NCBI RefSeq assembly: GCF_018687715.1
Contig: NC_056759.1
Span: 30,194,385 to 30,258,384, forward strand
DNA length: 64,000 nucleotides
Origin: Carya illinoinensis
Taxonomy: Eukaryota > Streptophyta > Magnoliopsida > Fagales > Juglandaceae
Direction: 5' to 3'
Shown piece after piece: positions 10,554 through 21,559 of this stretch. The notes below the pieces were generated by a model. The model was given only the letters and a program-made list of their open reading frames with translations, was not told the DNA's origin and did not search any database. Position numbers and translations under genes: made by a program. Position 1 is the first letter of the stretch, and each line of letters starts with the position of its first letter.

Positions 10554-10681
10554 CACTACAAGAAAAACAGGCAATTACGACCAATTTATAGCAACGAAAA
10601 GAGTATTAGCAACCAAAATTGGTTGCTAATACTCTTTTCGTTGCTATAAATTGGTCGCAATTGCCTGTTTTTCTTGTAGTG
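10554..10681. mobile_element. Hairpin MITE with CACTA termini
   Basis: A 128-bp near-perfect palindrome begins CACTACAAGAAAAACAGGC and ends in its complement. The arms are about 60 bp with one visible mismatch (attacgacc against attgcgacc) around a short AT centre. The flanking trinucleotide GGA is duplicated (10551-10553 and 10682-10684), matching the 3-bp target duplication of CACTA elements. It lies about 68 bp beyond the CAD-A stop codon, so it is probably in the 3' UTR or just past it. Confidence 0.9.
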
Positions 10682-10749
10682 GGAGGAGCATTTAAACACA
10701 CTCTTGGAACAAATAAAAGGAAACCAGATCATGCAGATTAAGGTATTCT

Positions 10750-12794
10750 TCAATGGTTGGTAGAAGCCAAGCTGTTTCCAACATCAATGACAAATCGGTA
10801 TCTTACATCACCCTTAGCAAGACGCTCCATTGCCTTGTTAAGGTAGTCTATTGGAATAACCTCAATGTCTGCTTTGATGTTATGTTTTGCAGCAAAATCT
10901 ATCATCTCTTGTGTTTCCTTCAATCCTCCAGTGCCACTCCCCGCAATCATTTTTCTTCCTGTTAAAACAAGTCTTATTAACTCTATAGCTATGTATGAAC
11001 AAGATGGAATTCCAAGTTTTAACGAAGGGAAAAATTAGTGGTTGACTTGAAAGGAAATTACCCATTATCAGAGGAAAGACTGGTAGCTCAAGCGGCTTGT
11101 CTGGAACACCCACTATAACAAGCTTTCCATGAGACTTTAATAGATCAATTAAGGGCTGAATAGAATGCACAGCAGATACTGTATCCAGTATACCATCAAA
11201 CGTGCCCTGGGCAGCCTGTACAAATTTAATATTTTTAACAATCGCTCTCTAATATTATTAGACTATCAAAGGAGAACTAGAGAAAAGTTTTGTTAGCTAA
11301 TTACACTCACATGCATTTGTTCTTGGTCACGACTATGTAAGAATGAGTCAGCACCAAGATGCTCTAAAGCTTCATCCTTCTTGTTGGTGGAGGTACTAAT
11401 TACAGTCACTTTTGCTCCGAAAGCCTTGGCAAATTTAACACCCACATGACCAAGTCCACCTAGTCCAACAATCCCAATGTGTTTACCCGGCTCTGCTAAC
11501 CCAAAATATTTCAAAGGACTGTAAAGTGTTATCCCAGCACAAAGAAGGGGAGCACCAGCATCGAGTGGTAAGTTTTCAGGGAATCGAATGATGTAGTGCT
11601 CATTAGCTACCATAGTGTCAGAGAAGCCTCCGTAGGTAATTGTGCCATCGTAATAAATGTCATCATATGTCAGTATCAGTTGGGGACAATAAACTTCAAG
11701 ATCATTGTTACAATTCTCACAGGAGTGGCATGCACCAATCAAGGTTCCCACTCCCACTTTGTCTCCCACTTTAACTTTCTTCACCTCGTTCCCTACTTCT
11801 GTCACTTCCCCAACAATTTCGTGCCTACAATTAAAATGAAAGTCCAATGTTATTGCATACTGAAGTAGTTACTTTGTGTAACAAAAGATCTATTGACGTA
11901 CTTGTTGATCTTTTTTAGGCTACATAATTGCTTAAAATGAAATGGAAACTTACCCAGGAACAAGTGGGTATTTGGAAGTACCCCACTCATTTTTTATCCT
12001 GTGAAGGTCGGTGTGGCATATCCCACAATAAAGAACTTTGAACCTTACGTCCTTGTCTCCAGTTGCTCTATAGATATACCATTTAAAGCACAAATTGAAA
12101 ACTTAGAAGCATGAGAAAATAATATATGAAAACAAATGAGAGACAATCATAATGCATGGATAAGGATAATTTTCTTTCTTTTTTTATTTATTTTTATTTT
12201 TTATTTTATTTTTTATAGGAAATAGACTTCTTTTTATTTAAATGAAGGACACGCGCCACGCTTGAAGTGTGTCTGACCGTTGATATTAGGGAGAGCTTCT
12301 CTCTCTAGAACATTAGGGAGTCTATTTCAATCTTGATGATCGAAGATCTGAAACTATTCAACATTAATTTATGAGCTTTGCTACTCATAAGCCCATACAC
12401 CACACACCACATAATTTTTTATTTTTTTATTTTTTAAATTTATTTTTTAAATTTTATTTAGTTTTATTCTTTTTAAAATAATAGAATCCTTCTATTAATC
12501 ATCCATATACTATATATTTAGTAATAGAAAAAAATTAAAAAAATAATAAAAAAAATGGTGTGTGGTGTATGAGGCTTATGAATAGAATTTTTCTTAATTT
12601 ATTTACTTCAATTGCTAAGAGTAGAAAATAGAAGGAAGGGAAAACTGATAAAGTAAGAATGGAATTAAGGTGGCGACTGAGAGAGATTGAGGGTACCTTC
12701 TGGAGAATTTGAAAGGCGAGAGAAGGCCAGAAGAATCTCTCACTGCCCATCCAAAGGCCTTCACCGGATGCTCTTCCTCAGGTGATTTTGCCAT
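10750..12794 (-). CDS. Cinnamyl alcohol dehydrogenase-like NADP-dependent enzyme, CAD-A
   Basis: Five exons splice with GT-AG junctions: 12697-12794, 11954-12067, 11311-11824, 11062-11215 and 10750-10958. They give 1089 bases, hence 362 aa, the usual CAD length. The start is [17 protein letters not shown], typical of the family. Catalytic zinc ligands are C47 and C166, with H72-E73 in the GHE motif. Structural zinc cysteines are C103, C106, C109 and C117. The Rossmann loop GLGGLG spans 191-196. S214 in VISTS, followed by KK, favours NADPH. Such enzymes reduce hydroxycinnamaldehydes or related aldehydes to alcohols in the cytosol. Sequence alone cannot separate a lignin CAD from the ELI3/'mannitol dehydrogenase' branch, and the start resembles the latter. 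No defect was found. Confidence 0.93.
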
Positions 12795-12940
12795 TTTTAT
12801 CTTCTTCTAGACACGTACGTACTATAAAAACAACTAAGAAATAGTGACAATAGAGTCAGAGTTCAAGCAGAGAAAAATGAGGGAGAGATTTATGATGAGT
12901 ATGGGAATGTGAATTGTGGAGGCCAGAAACAAGCGTTCGA

Positions 12941-12952
12941 TGTATATATATA
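12941..12952 (-). promoter_or_regulatory. TATA box of CAD-A
   Basis: On the minus strand the sequence reads ccctatatatataca, about 148-158 bp upstream of the CAD-A start codon. A transcription start some 30 bp downstream would leave a leader of roughly 115 bases (12795 to about 12915). No upstream regulatory box was identified with confidence. Confidence 0.6.
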
Positions 12953-12959
12953 GGGGGAG

Positions 12960-14047
12960 TAGGGGAGCACTGAATTGGGGTGGGGATGACGTATTGGGTG
13001 AGCAAATGGGGTAAATACGTGAGGTAATGGCTTTTGTAGTCTTGTTGACTACTTTTGTCATCGATACAGAAATGAGTGAATGGTTTAATTTGGCTGACAT
13101 ACTCGATGAGCTAATTCCTGAAGGGTCAAAGACATGTGGGTCCGGTTTAGGGCGGCTGCGGGATCATGTGGAAGTCCGATAATGATTGTGGCTTCCCAAT
13201 TGCGTATCACTGTGTGTCAACTTCAGAACTACTTGGTGCCATATATGTATTTTAGAGCATTAGAATTTGACCAAACAAAAATTGTTTCAACCAAAATAGA
13301 AAAATAATATTCTTTGTAAGCAGTCTATTTACTGTTATAATCTTTGATACTATAATAATTCTAATCCTCACAGAGAGTGAGTAGTTGTCATATAATCACC
13401 ACGGATATAATTTACTAAAAATAATAAAAGTGTATGTCATTAATATAATTAATAATAGTTTTATATATAATTATTTTTTTAACATAAAATAACCACTCGG
13501 ACCCAATGGTGAGTACTTTTATCATCCACAAACTCACAGAATCTTATCCATTCACGCGTTTGTAGGTGGGTCACGAGTCACGTCTAACATTTCATGAACA
13601 TTATCTGCGAATCTTTTCCTTTTATTTATTTTCCTCAAGTGGCCGTCAGTTAAGTCTTTTCCTTTCTTTGTCGGACTGGAAGAAAAGTCTAGCTATCTTT
13701 TTTGTGGAATTATATAAAATTAGTAAAGGCAACGTGGGCTGCCGCTGTGTCCAGTTGACAAAATTAAAAAAAATAAATTATAATATATAATAAATGAAAA
13801 AGTAAATAAAGAAATTTAAACAAACTTAAAATATGTCATAAATTTAAAAAGTTCAATAAAATATAATAAAAAGAAAAAAACTATAGACTTTATATAAAAG
13901 ATATTTAAGCTTATAATTATAACAGTAGAAAGTTTATTAAAATGACATTTTGAACATCTATCATATTACTTTAGTTATAGAATATGATAGATTAAGAGCA
14001 CGTTCAGGTTGTTTTGATTGTCTAAAAAATACATTAAATGGAAAAAA
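12960..14047. other. CAD-A upstream region, no gene
   Basis: This stretch should hold the CAD-A promoter. It becomes strongly AT-rich after about 13740. No coding sequence, RNA gene or recognisable transposon was seen before the duplicated block begins near 14048. Confidence 0.5.
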
Positions 14048-14577
14048 TAAAAAAATATTAACATATTAAGAATAATAATATGTAAGAAACTCTCCTTATT
14101 TAGATGAGTCTATTCTTCTAAGAAATATTTATTAAAACTCTTCATTTTATTTTATAATGAAAAATATTTTTTTAGATTAAAAATAAAAAATTTAATTATT
14201 TTTCTTTTCTATTTCATCCTCGATCTCTTACTTCTCTATATATTATTTTTACCCTTTTATTAAAAGTTTTACTATCACAAAACAATACCGGATATTGCAT
14301 ATGGGGGATCGATGTAGACCGGAAACTACAGATTTACATTAAAATATTGTAGTGCGATGATTAAGATCAAAAGGAATAAGGGGAAGAGGCGAAGGCTGTC
14401 ATTTTATAGAATCCAAGATCGAGGAGCTAGCTCTTATAGGAAGCAAAAGGCCAAAAAAGACAGCACTCGAAATGACCAGTTAAAATGAATCTATCCTTTA
14501 CAGTTTGCGCACTCTCTTTATTTCCTATCCTTTCATCAATTAACGTGTAGGTAGGGTATCATCAATTAACGTGTAGG

Positions 14578-15168
14578 TAGGGTATCAAATCGTGTTAACG
14601 AATTTTGTTCGTGTCATATCAAAATATATATATTATACTATATAGGTCAACCTTAATTCGATTTGTTAAATTTATCGTATCAAAATCTCAAATTCTAACA
14701 CGACTTATTAACATAATAGGTCGTGTCGTGTCAATCAATTTTAACCCATTAGTAAATATTAGTAAATAGATTAACACGACACAATACTACATATTTCAAA
14801 CTATTTATATAAATAGATTAAATATGTTCGAAACTAAGTAGTTTGAGTTGATTAAAGTTAGTAGAATTTTATATAAATGTTAAAATTACAATATTTATAA
14901 AAATTATAAAATTAACTACAAGTCTAAAATTACAATCTAAATAATAAAAATATTGAAATTAAAATTCTAACAATTTTACTTTTAAGTATAAGAGTATAAT
15001 TATAATTTTAACTTTCTTAACATGTCATAGTTATCAACCCGTTAAGCAATCGTGTCTCAACGAGTCAACCCGTTTTGACCCGAACCAGTTAAGACTAAAC
15101 CCTAACCCGCTATTATCGTGTCGTATTCGTGTTGAGTTAATGGGTCGTATAACATATTGACATCCTTA
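14578..15168. mobile_element. Non-autonomous hAT-like element (arm A only)
   Basis: This 591-bp insert begins tagggtatcaaatcg and ends ttgacatcctta, whose complement taaggatgtcaa is an imperfect inverted terminus. The flanking octamers cgtgtagg (14570-14577) and tgtgtagg (15169-15176) are an 8-bp target duplication with one mismatch, as expected for hAT. Arm B has the empty site (atcaattaacatatagatac near 36330-36350). Internal sequence is AT-rich with cgtgtcgtgt words and no coding capacity. Confidence 0.85.
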
Positions 15169-16130
15169 TGTGTAGGTACAAATAAAAATTATTTTATTAC
15201 TTTATAATTTGCTAATTTTCGAATTTTATTTTTTATCTTTTGTCTTTATTATTATTATTTTTTTTTGAAATTTCTTTTGTCTTTATTTAAAGGATTATGG
15301 ATGATATGCCCTTTATCTAAAATTATATTATATTAAAAATTTTGATAGAATTGAAGATAACCATTCCATCTTTTCAATTTTGATAGAGTTGAAGATAAGC
15401 ATTCCATCTTGGAATGCGATGCCCACTAATTTTATTTATTATTTTTTAATCACACCTTTAATTATTCCCTGACAAAAAGTCATCTCTCTCATTTATTTTG
15501 TAATTTTCATTCATTCTCTCAATAGCTAATCGGAAGAGACCCTAAACCTAGTTTGAGTAACGTCCAATATTATTTCGGAAATAAAATATTGAAGTTTTAT
15601 GAACCAAATTCATTTCTCATCAGCATATTATTTCGGAAAAACATTGAAAATTATATTTAGCTGTATTTGTATAAGAGATTTGGTTTGGTTTTTAAGATAA
15701 TATATATATATATATATTTAAAAAAAGAGACGAGAGTCACATGTCCAAGAGTGACCCCTTTTATTTTTTATTAAACCCTTTACTTATGGTGGATGAATAC
15801 CGTAACAAATAAACTAGCTTGAAAACTTGCAAACAAACCAAAGGCCAAAATTCCAACGAATGAAAGAAAAAAACCAGCAACCACAAGACCATCCAGCTAC
15901 TAACATCGCAAATATGGTAGCCCCAACCGATCAAGCTTCAAGATTCCCTTGAGACAATGTGGAAGCTCTCCAAACTGCACCCATGTCCTAGAGCCTAACT
16001 ACGTAGCCAAATGAGCTGGATGATCAGCTTCTGCATTACCTTCTCGAAAAACATGACGCACCACACACTGAATCGATGAAACAATCTCCTGAACCTCATC
16101 CTAATAGTCCTCAAGATACCATAGCCCACA

Positions 16131-19098
16131 TCACTTTTGTTGTAGCCAACATACAACTAAAAGTGAGTCCATTTCAACTTCCACTTTCCTTATACCGAGC
16201 TCTCTACAATGTCTCAACCCAAAAAGAAGAGCCATAAACTTCGCCGATTTAACCTGGAGATTAGGACTACCAGCTATCAGGATTGTATCAACCAAAGGAC
16301 CAATACTCGACCAGTTATCATGCCAAAAGAACAGCTTCCCATCCTGTATCTGCCACTTAGAGTTACTAAGGACCCGAGGCAGGCAGTGCAGAATACCCTT
16401 CCAAAACCAAGTACCTCTCTGTTGTCCCACCAAAGAAATATGCATATGCTTGACATATTTTGCTTTAAAATATTGCACCCACAAAGAATTACTAGTCAAA
16501 AGATTCCAAAAGAACTTCATTAAAAGTGAGATCTGCACTTCCTCCAAGCAACGTAAACCCATGCCACCCTCTCTAACCGGCTTACACACCCATTGCCAAT
16601 TAATCCACTTGTGCTTGGACTTACCACCAGAAGACCCCCAGAAAAAGTTGCTAATGAGATTACATATCTTGCTCAAGACAGCCTTCAGTGCATGCACAAC
16701 CGAAAGCAAATGAACTGGCATACTGGCCACCACATGTCAAAGTAGAAGAATCCAAGCTCCGTTGGACAGCAAGCGACATTGCCATCACCCCATCTGATCC
16801 CTAATGTGAGCTACCAGGCCATCGAAGTGACACACTTTTAATCGACCAGAGATCAAAGGAGCGCCCAGATATCTAATGAGAAAGGACCCAACCGAATAGC
16901 CTATCAAATGAAGCAAACTCCTCTGTCATGTAGCAGAAATATTGGTAGGAAAAAAAATCGATGATTTCTCCGTACTCACTACCTGTCCTGACCAAGCCTC
17001 ATACGTCCAAAAAATATCCTTGATCATTTTAAGGGAAGACTGACCTTCATTCACAAAGACCATAACATCATCCGCATACAAAAAATGAGAAATTAATGGT
17101 GCACCATGGGGATGACTAAAAAGCTTTATAGAACCATCAGCAAAACCCTTTTTCAGCAACTAAGATAAAACCTCTTCCACCAAAATAAATAAATACGATG
17201 AGAGGGGATCCCCTTTACGTAAGCCCCCGACCGCTAGGAAAGAAACCTTTCACAGTTCCATTCATCACCACAGAGAACCAAGGGAACTTAATACACTGAC
17301 TAATAAGCTCACAAAGTCCACTAGAAAACCGAAGGAGCTCATAACATGCAACAAGAAATCCTAATCAATGCTATCATAAGCTTCTGCCATATCAACTTTA
17401 ATTACCACATTTCCTCCACGAACATGCTTATTGATTTGGTGAACCATCTCTTGTGCCAAAGAAATATTCTTAAAGATGCTACGTCCTGGAAAGAAAGCAC
17501 CTTGTTCGGGGCCAATAAACCTACATAAAATTGAAGACAACCTCCTAACAAGAATTTTTGAGCACACCTTATAAATTACCGAACAAAGACTAATAGGCCG
17601 AAACTTGTCAAAACCAATAGGAGATGGCACCTTCGGAATTAATACTATGTAAGAGGCCGTATAAAACATTGGCCCCCAAAAACATCTTGCACCAACTCAA
17701 CGACGTCAGAGTCAACAGTATCCTAGCATGCACGATAGAAATCCGATTCGAAACCATTCGGCCTCGGACTGCTGTCAATCGGGATGGAAAACATAACCTC
17801 TTTGACCTCTTGGATTGAAGGGAGCTGCAAAAGCACTTGGTTTTCTTGCTCTGTAACTGCCGAAGTAACCAAAGAGGACAAGTCTTGCAATTCATGTTGT
17901 GGACGTGCATGATGGAAATCTCCAAAATAATTAACTGTGGCTAGATGTATCTCCTCCAGATTCCTCAAAATCTACCCACCCCTCAGTGCCATCTCATTCA
18001 CACTTGTTTTAGAAGTCATTGCATAGGACCTAAAAAACTGGGTAGAGGCTTCCCCTTTCTCCAACCATTTTAGCTTTTGATTATTGTACCAACCTAGTCT
18101 CCTTCCTCTGAGTCCACATAGCCAGCACCTCTTTCGTAACCAAGAGGTCCAACTCAACCTCCTCTAAAAATTAGGCCTGGAGACATGCTTCTTAACTCTC
18201 AATTTGAGCCTGCAGGCTACAAATATGCTCATCTGTTCAACCAAACACCCAGAGGTTCCAAGCCTTCAGAGCCACTTTTAGCCTTTTCAACTTGCCATTG
18301 AGGTGAAACAGACTTGAGCCATTAGATCGTGGTTGCCAAACTTCCTTTACCAAGGCCTGGAAACCATCATGCAACGCCCACATATGTTGAAATTTAAAGG
18401 AAGAGGGGCCATATTGAAAACCACCAGGTTTCAACTCAACATACATGGGAGCATGATCTGAGGATGTGCATGGCAGATAACGTAGTAAAGCATCCAACCA
18501 CAACTCAACTACAACTAGGTTCAGTAAGCACCGATCCAACTGGGACCAACTACGAGCCAATCCCTCCTGACCATTGCACCACGAGAAAAGATTGCCAGAA
18601 GACTGCACATCTCGTAAACCACATTCATCAATAAAGTCATCCATGGCCACCCGCAAACGAGGTCTTCCACCACGACGCTCCTCATCTCGATGTATGACAT
18701 TGAAATCACCTATCCCTAACCATGATGCATCCGACGAGATCTCTAGCTTTAAGGAACACCACAACTCCCTACGATCTTGGTAATTACACTTCGCATAAAT
18801 AGCTGAAAGAAAGAGCCTCCCATCATGAAGAGGCACAGAAAATGTGCTGAGCACTTATGTTCAAAACTGTAACCTGTAAACCACCCCCCCAAAACAACAA
18901 CAATTTTCCTCCACTATTTTGATTCAAAAAACATTTCTCAAATTGACGCATGTTCATCAATGACAGCATCCTAGAATCATCAGCAAAAGGTTCTACTAAC
19001 AGAAGAAAACTCAGCTTTTTCCCCATAATGAGTTTACGTAGCCTTCGCTGTGACATACGTAAACCCCGTATATTCCAAAACAAAGGTGTAAAGGTCAT
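16131..19098 (-). pseudogene. LINE ORF2: endonuclease, reverse transcriptase, RNase H remnant
   Basis: ORF2 starts at 19098 (MTFTPLFWNIRGL). The endonuclease domain shows GIGDFNVIHRDEE, WSQLDRCLLN and TSSDHAPMYVE, the expected active-site motifs of the APE-like family. The RT region shows FRPISLCSVIYK, PEQGAFFPGRS and HFLYADDVMVFV with the catalytic YADD intact. The end reads FMALLFGLRHCRELGIRKV, the C-terminal half of a plant L1 RNase H domain. It is joined directly to the post-RT region because zf-RVT and the RNase H start are deleted. Several stops and shifts break the frame (near 17970, 17720, 17340 and 16920). Confidence 0.88.
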
Positions 19099-20636
19099 AG
19101 ATCCAACTGAGAGGGCTTGCTAGGAACCCTGGTAGAACCTCTTAGGAGTCTAGTCCACTTCCTTGTTTCCTTTTTATCACTATCAGACGGGTAATCTTTA
19201 TCTCTCCCTAAATGCTCTGCATGAACACCCTCAGGCTCAGATGAAAACCCATCCAGCACCAAATCGCATAAAACGTCATTCATCTGCACTCCCTTAGAAC
19301 CTTTCGAGGCAGACTCAACCACCCCCTCGACCTCCACATCCTTTGAATCAACCAAACAGGTTACCTAGAACAACATGCATGGCTACAGCATTCACTCCCA
19401 CCACCTGCACTTCAAAAGCTTCAATAATCACACCTTCCAAAGGTGTGCTACACTTAACATTTTTTGGGCCAAACGCTACCTCCACCTTGCCGTCTTCCAC
19501 CTCAACCTCTCCCCCTTCCACCACAACCTCAGTATCAACCATTGGTGCAACCACCCCAACCATTGGTGCAACCATCCCCTTTGCCTGCAAGGCAAAGGCC
19601 ACCATCATCCCATCATCTAGAGAGATGATGTTGATAACTAAACACTACATTCACCTCTCCCTCGTCTACTGCATCCGTAGCCACCACCTCCGAACCTGAA
19701 GCCACCTTATCGATCTGTACAACTTGACTTGAGCCTGCAACATCATGCACCTCCTTATGATTCACCTCCTACTGAGGTTCCTGCATGCGCACGAGATTAG
19801 TCCCAGGCTTTAGAGCCCATTGTTTCATAGATCCCACCACTTGTTTTCCTTTCAGCTCCCCTATCAACTCCCCCTTCTTTCTTCCACCATCTCGCCAATG
19901 ACACGTTTTTACATTATGGCCCTGAACTATACATCGATAGTAGTACACCGGCAAGGTCTCATAAACAATCTCAATATATAAACTGGAAGCTTGATTTGGA
20001 ATACTGATCGAGATCCCACGAAGAGGGACCGTCGTAGCATCCATCTCAATACACACACAAGCCCCATCAGTACGCATAGCACACTTTGTGGAATTATTCT
20101 GTAATATTCCTTAAAAATGACTCGTGGTAATAATTTGGAGGCAGCCCCGAAAGAACCACCCACATCGGTACCATAGACGGCTCCTTATCCTCATTGAAAT
20201 CAGGATGCCAATGAAACCCACGATAAGGGATCCCGTCAATATCAAGGGCTTCCCGTGAGAGAGCCTTTAGAAAATCTTCATCGTTTGAAAGCCAAATAAA
20301 CACATTACGAGGCCTATGCATGGTAGAAACAACATGCTGTGAAACCAACCCCCAGCGACCCTTAATAAATGAACGAATAGAGTCCAGTGAAGCGCATTGT
20401 CTCAAGAACTTTAGAACCATAGAAAACTTGAAAGGAATTGCCGAATGTTCAATCACCTCCCTCAAAAAAATGATGCAAACCTCACCATCTATCACCTTCG
20501 AATGCCTCAAAGGAACATCAACCTTGGGACAGGCCTGAGGGGATTGTGCAACCATATCAGCAAAGGTGTGTAGCCGCCCAGTCGGCGCTTGAGAGCCAAG
20601 GCCCAGGGTGGCGGCCATAAAGTGTGCAACACACAA
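19095..20636 (-). pseudogene. LINE ORF1 (DUF4283-type nucleic-acid-binding protein)
   Basis: The N-terminal frame 20636-20094 contains a DUF4283-like domain (RWGLVSQHVVSTMHRPRNVF, WVVLSGLPPNYYHESF). The next frame (20077-19769) holds the zinc-knuckle region. One cysteine appears lost there: YYYRCIVQGHNVKTCHW should have an earlier C-x2-C pair. An acidic and valine-rich low-complexity region follows, and the frame ends at 19095-19097. Its TGA overlaps the ORF2 start as ATGA. A one-base shift near 20090 splits the protein. Confidence 0.8.
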
Positions 20637-20917
20637 ACCAACAACCCTTGCATTGTCGATCTGTAAAAAGTGAATAAATAAGAACTCGTCGGTGGCGATG
20701 AAGCTTTCATCGGTGGTTTAGAGAGAATACGGAGGAGGATGCCTGCACGGCTAAACACACAAGAACATGTACTTGACACGAGCCTGAGCTAGGAAAATTT
20801 TTGAATTGGGAGAGGAGGTGTGAGGTGCAGGAGGCCCTATAGAAGAACTCTTTTATATTATATCCTTGTCGAGGCAATTGCTTAAAACTCCTAGTAACTT
20901 CAATTTTTTTTAAGATA

Positions 20918-20952
<35 letters not shown>

Positions 20953-20955
20953 TAA

Positions 20956-21083
20956 AATGACAATGTTCTTACATCCTAACAATTCATTGTGCTGTTCTTT
21001 AACTGAATGAGACTATTACGCTAAGGATTTAACTGAATGAGACAATGTTTTTTTTTTGGATTTTGGATATTTTATATTGGGTT
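20956..21083. other. Short spacer between LINE and CACTA
   Basis: A direct repeat of ttaactgaatgagac occurs twice within 45 bases (near 20999 and 21029). The same arrangement is kept in arm B near 45993-46037. Confidence 0.6.
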
Positions 21084-21311
21084 CACTACAAGCAAAAAGG
21101 GTCTTTTGCAGTGATTTTAATATTGTTGAAAATAAAATTGCCACAATAACTCATCAATCCCAGCATTTTTGTGTACACTGCTGACTTTTGAAATCAAGTC
21201 TTGTTTTGTAGCAATTTTTTGACTTATTGCGACAAAAACATTTCCTGCTAACTAAATCGCATGTGCTCTTGCAATTTGGGTTTATATTAAACCATATTTT
21301 GTCGCGATTTA

Positions 21312-21506
21312 TGCTGCGTTTGGATGTTGAGTTGAGTTGAGATTAGATGAAAGTTAAAAGTTGAATAAAATATTGTTAGAATATTATTTTTTAATATTAT
21401 TATTATCTTGAGATTTGAAAAAGTTGAATTGTTTATTATATTTTGTGTTGCAATTTGAAAAAGTTATAATAATTAGATTAGATGAGTTGAGGAACCAAAT
21501 TGTAAT
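21312..21506. mobile_element. MITE-like block with ttgagttgagttgaga
   Basis: The block begins gcgtttggatgttgagttga and continues through tttgaaaaagttgaattgtt to gatgagttgagg. It lies inside the CACTA 5' subterminal region. I associate this text with a very abundant repeat of walnut relatives whose other end would read as the complement of gcgtttggat. That end is missing here. It is also present in arm B at 46307-46497. Confidence 0.5.
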
Positions 21507-21559
21507 GTGTTATTATGATGATTTTGTGCGTTGCACGGTCAAAAAATTGTTTTCATTGT

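Larger units (their letters stand above)
15719..20908 (-). mobile_element. L1-type LINE retrotransposon (arm A copy)
   Basis: The LINE is flanked by a long direct repeat ttaagataatatatatatat (about 15695-15718 and 20909-20935), interpreted as its target duplication. The minus strand encodes ORF1 then ORF2 and ends downstream of an RNase H domain. It lies at the same place with the same flanks in arm B, so insertion preceded the block duplication. Relative to arm B it has lost about 0.9 kb near 16246. The exact 3' tail is blurred by TA repeats. Confidence 0.9.

Noticed and set aside
10690..10745. AATAAA-like signal near gaacaaataaaagg as the CAD-A polyadenylation site
   Set aside because: The motif is on the plus strand, while the gene is on the minus strand.
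12535..12750. Minus-strand frame over CAD-A exon 1
   Set aside because: It reads exon 1 in the wrong frame and continues into intron 1. The correct frame starts at 12794 and splices at 12697.
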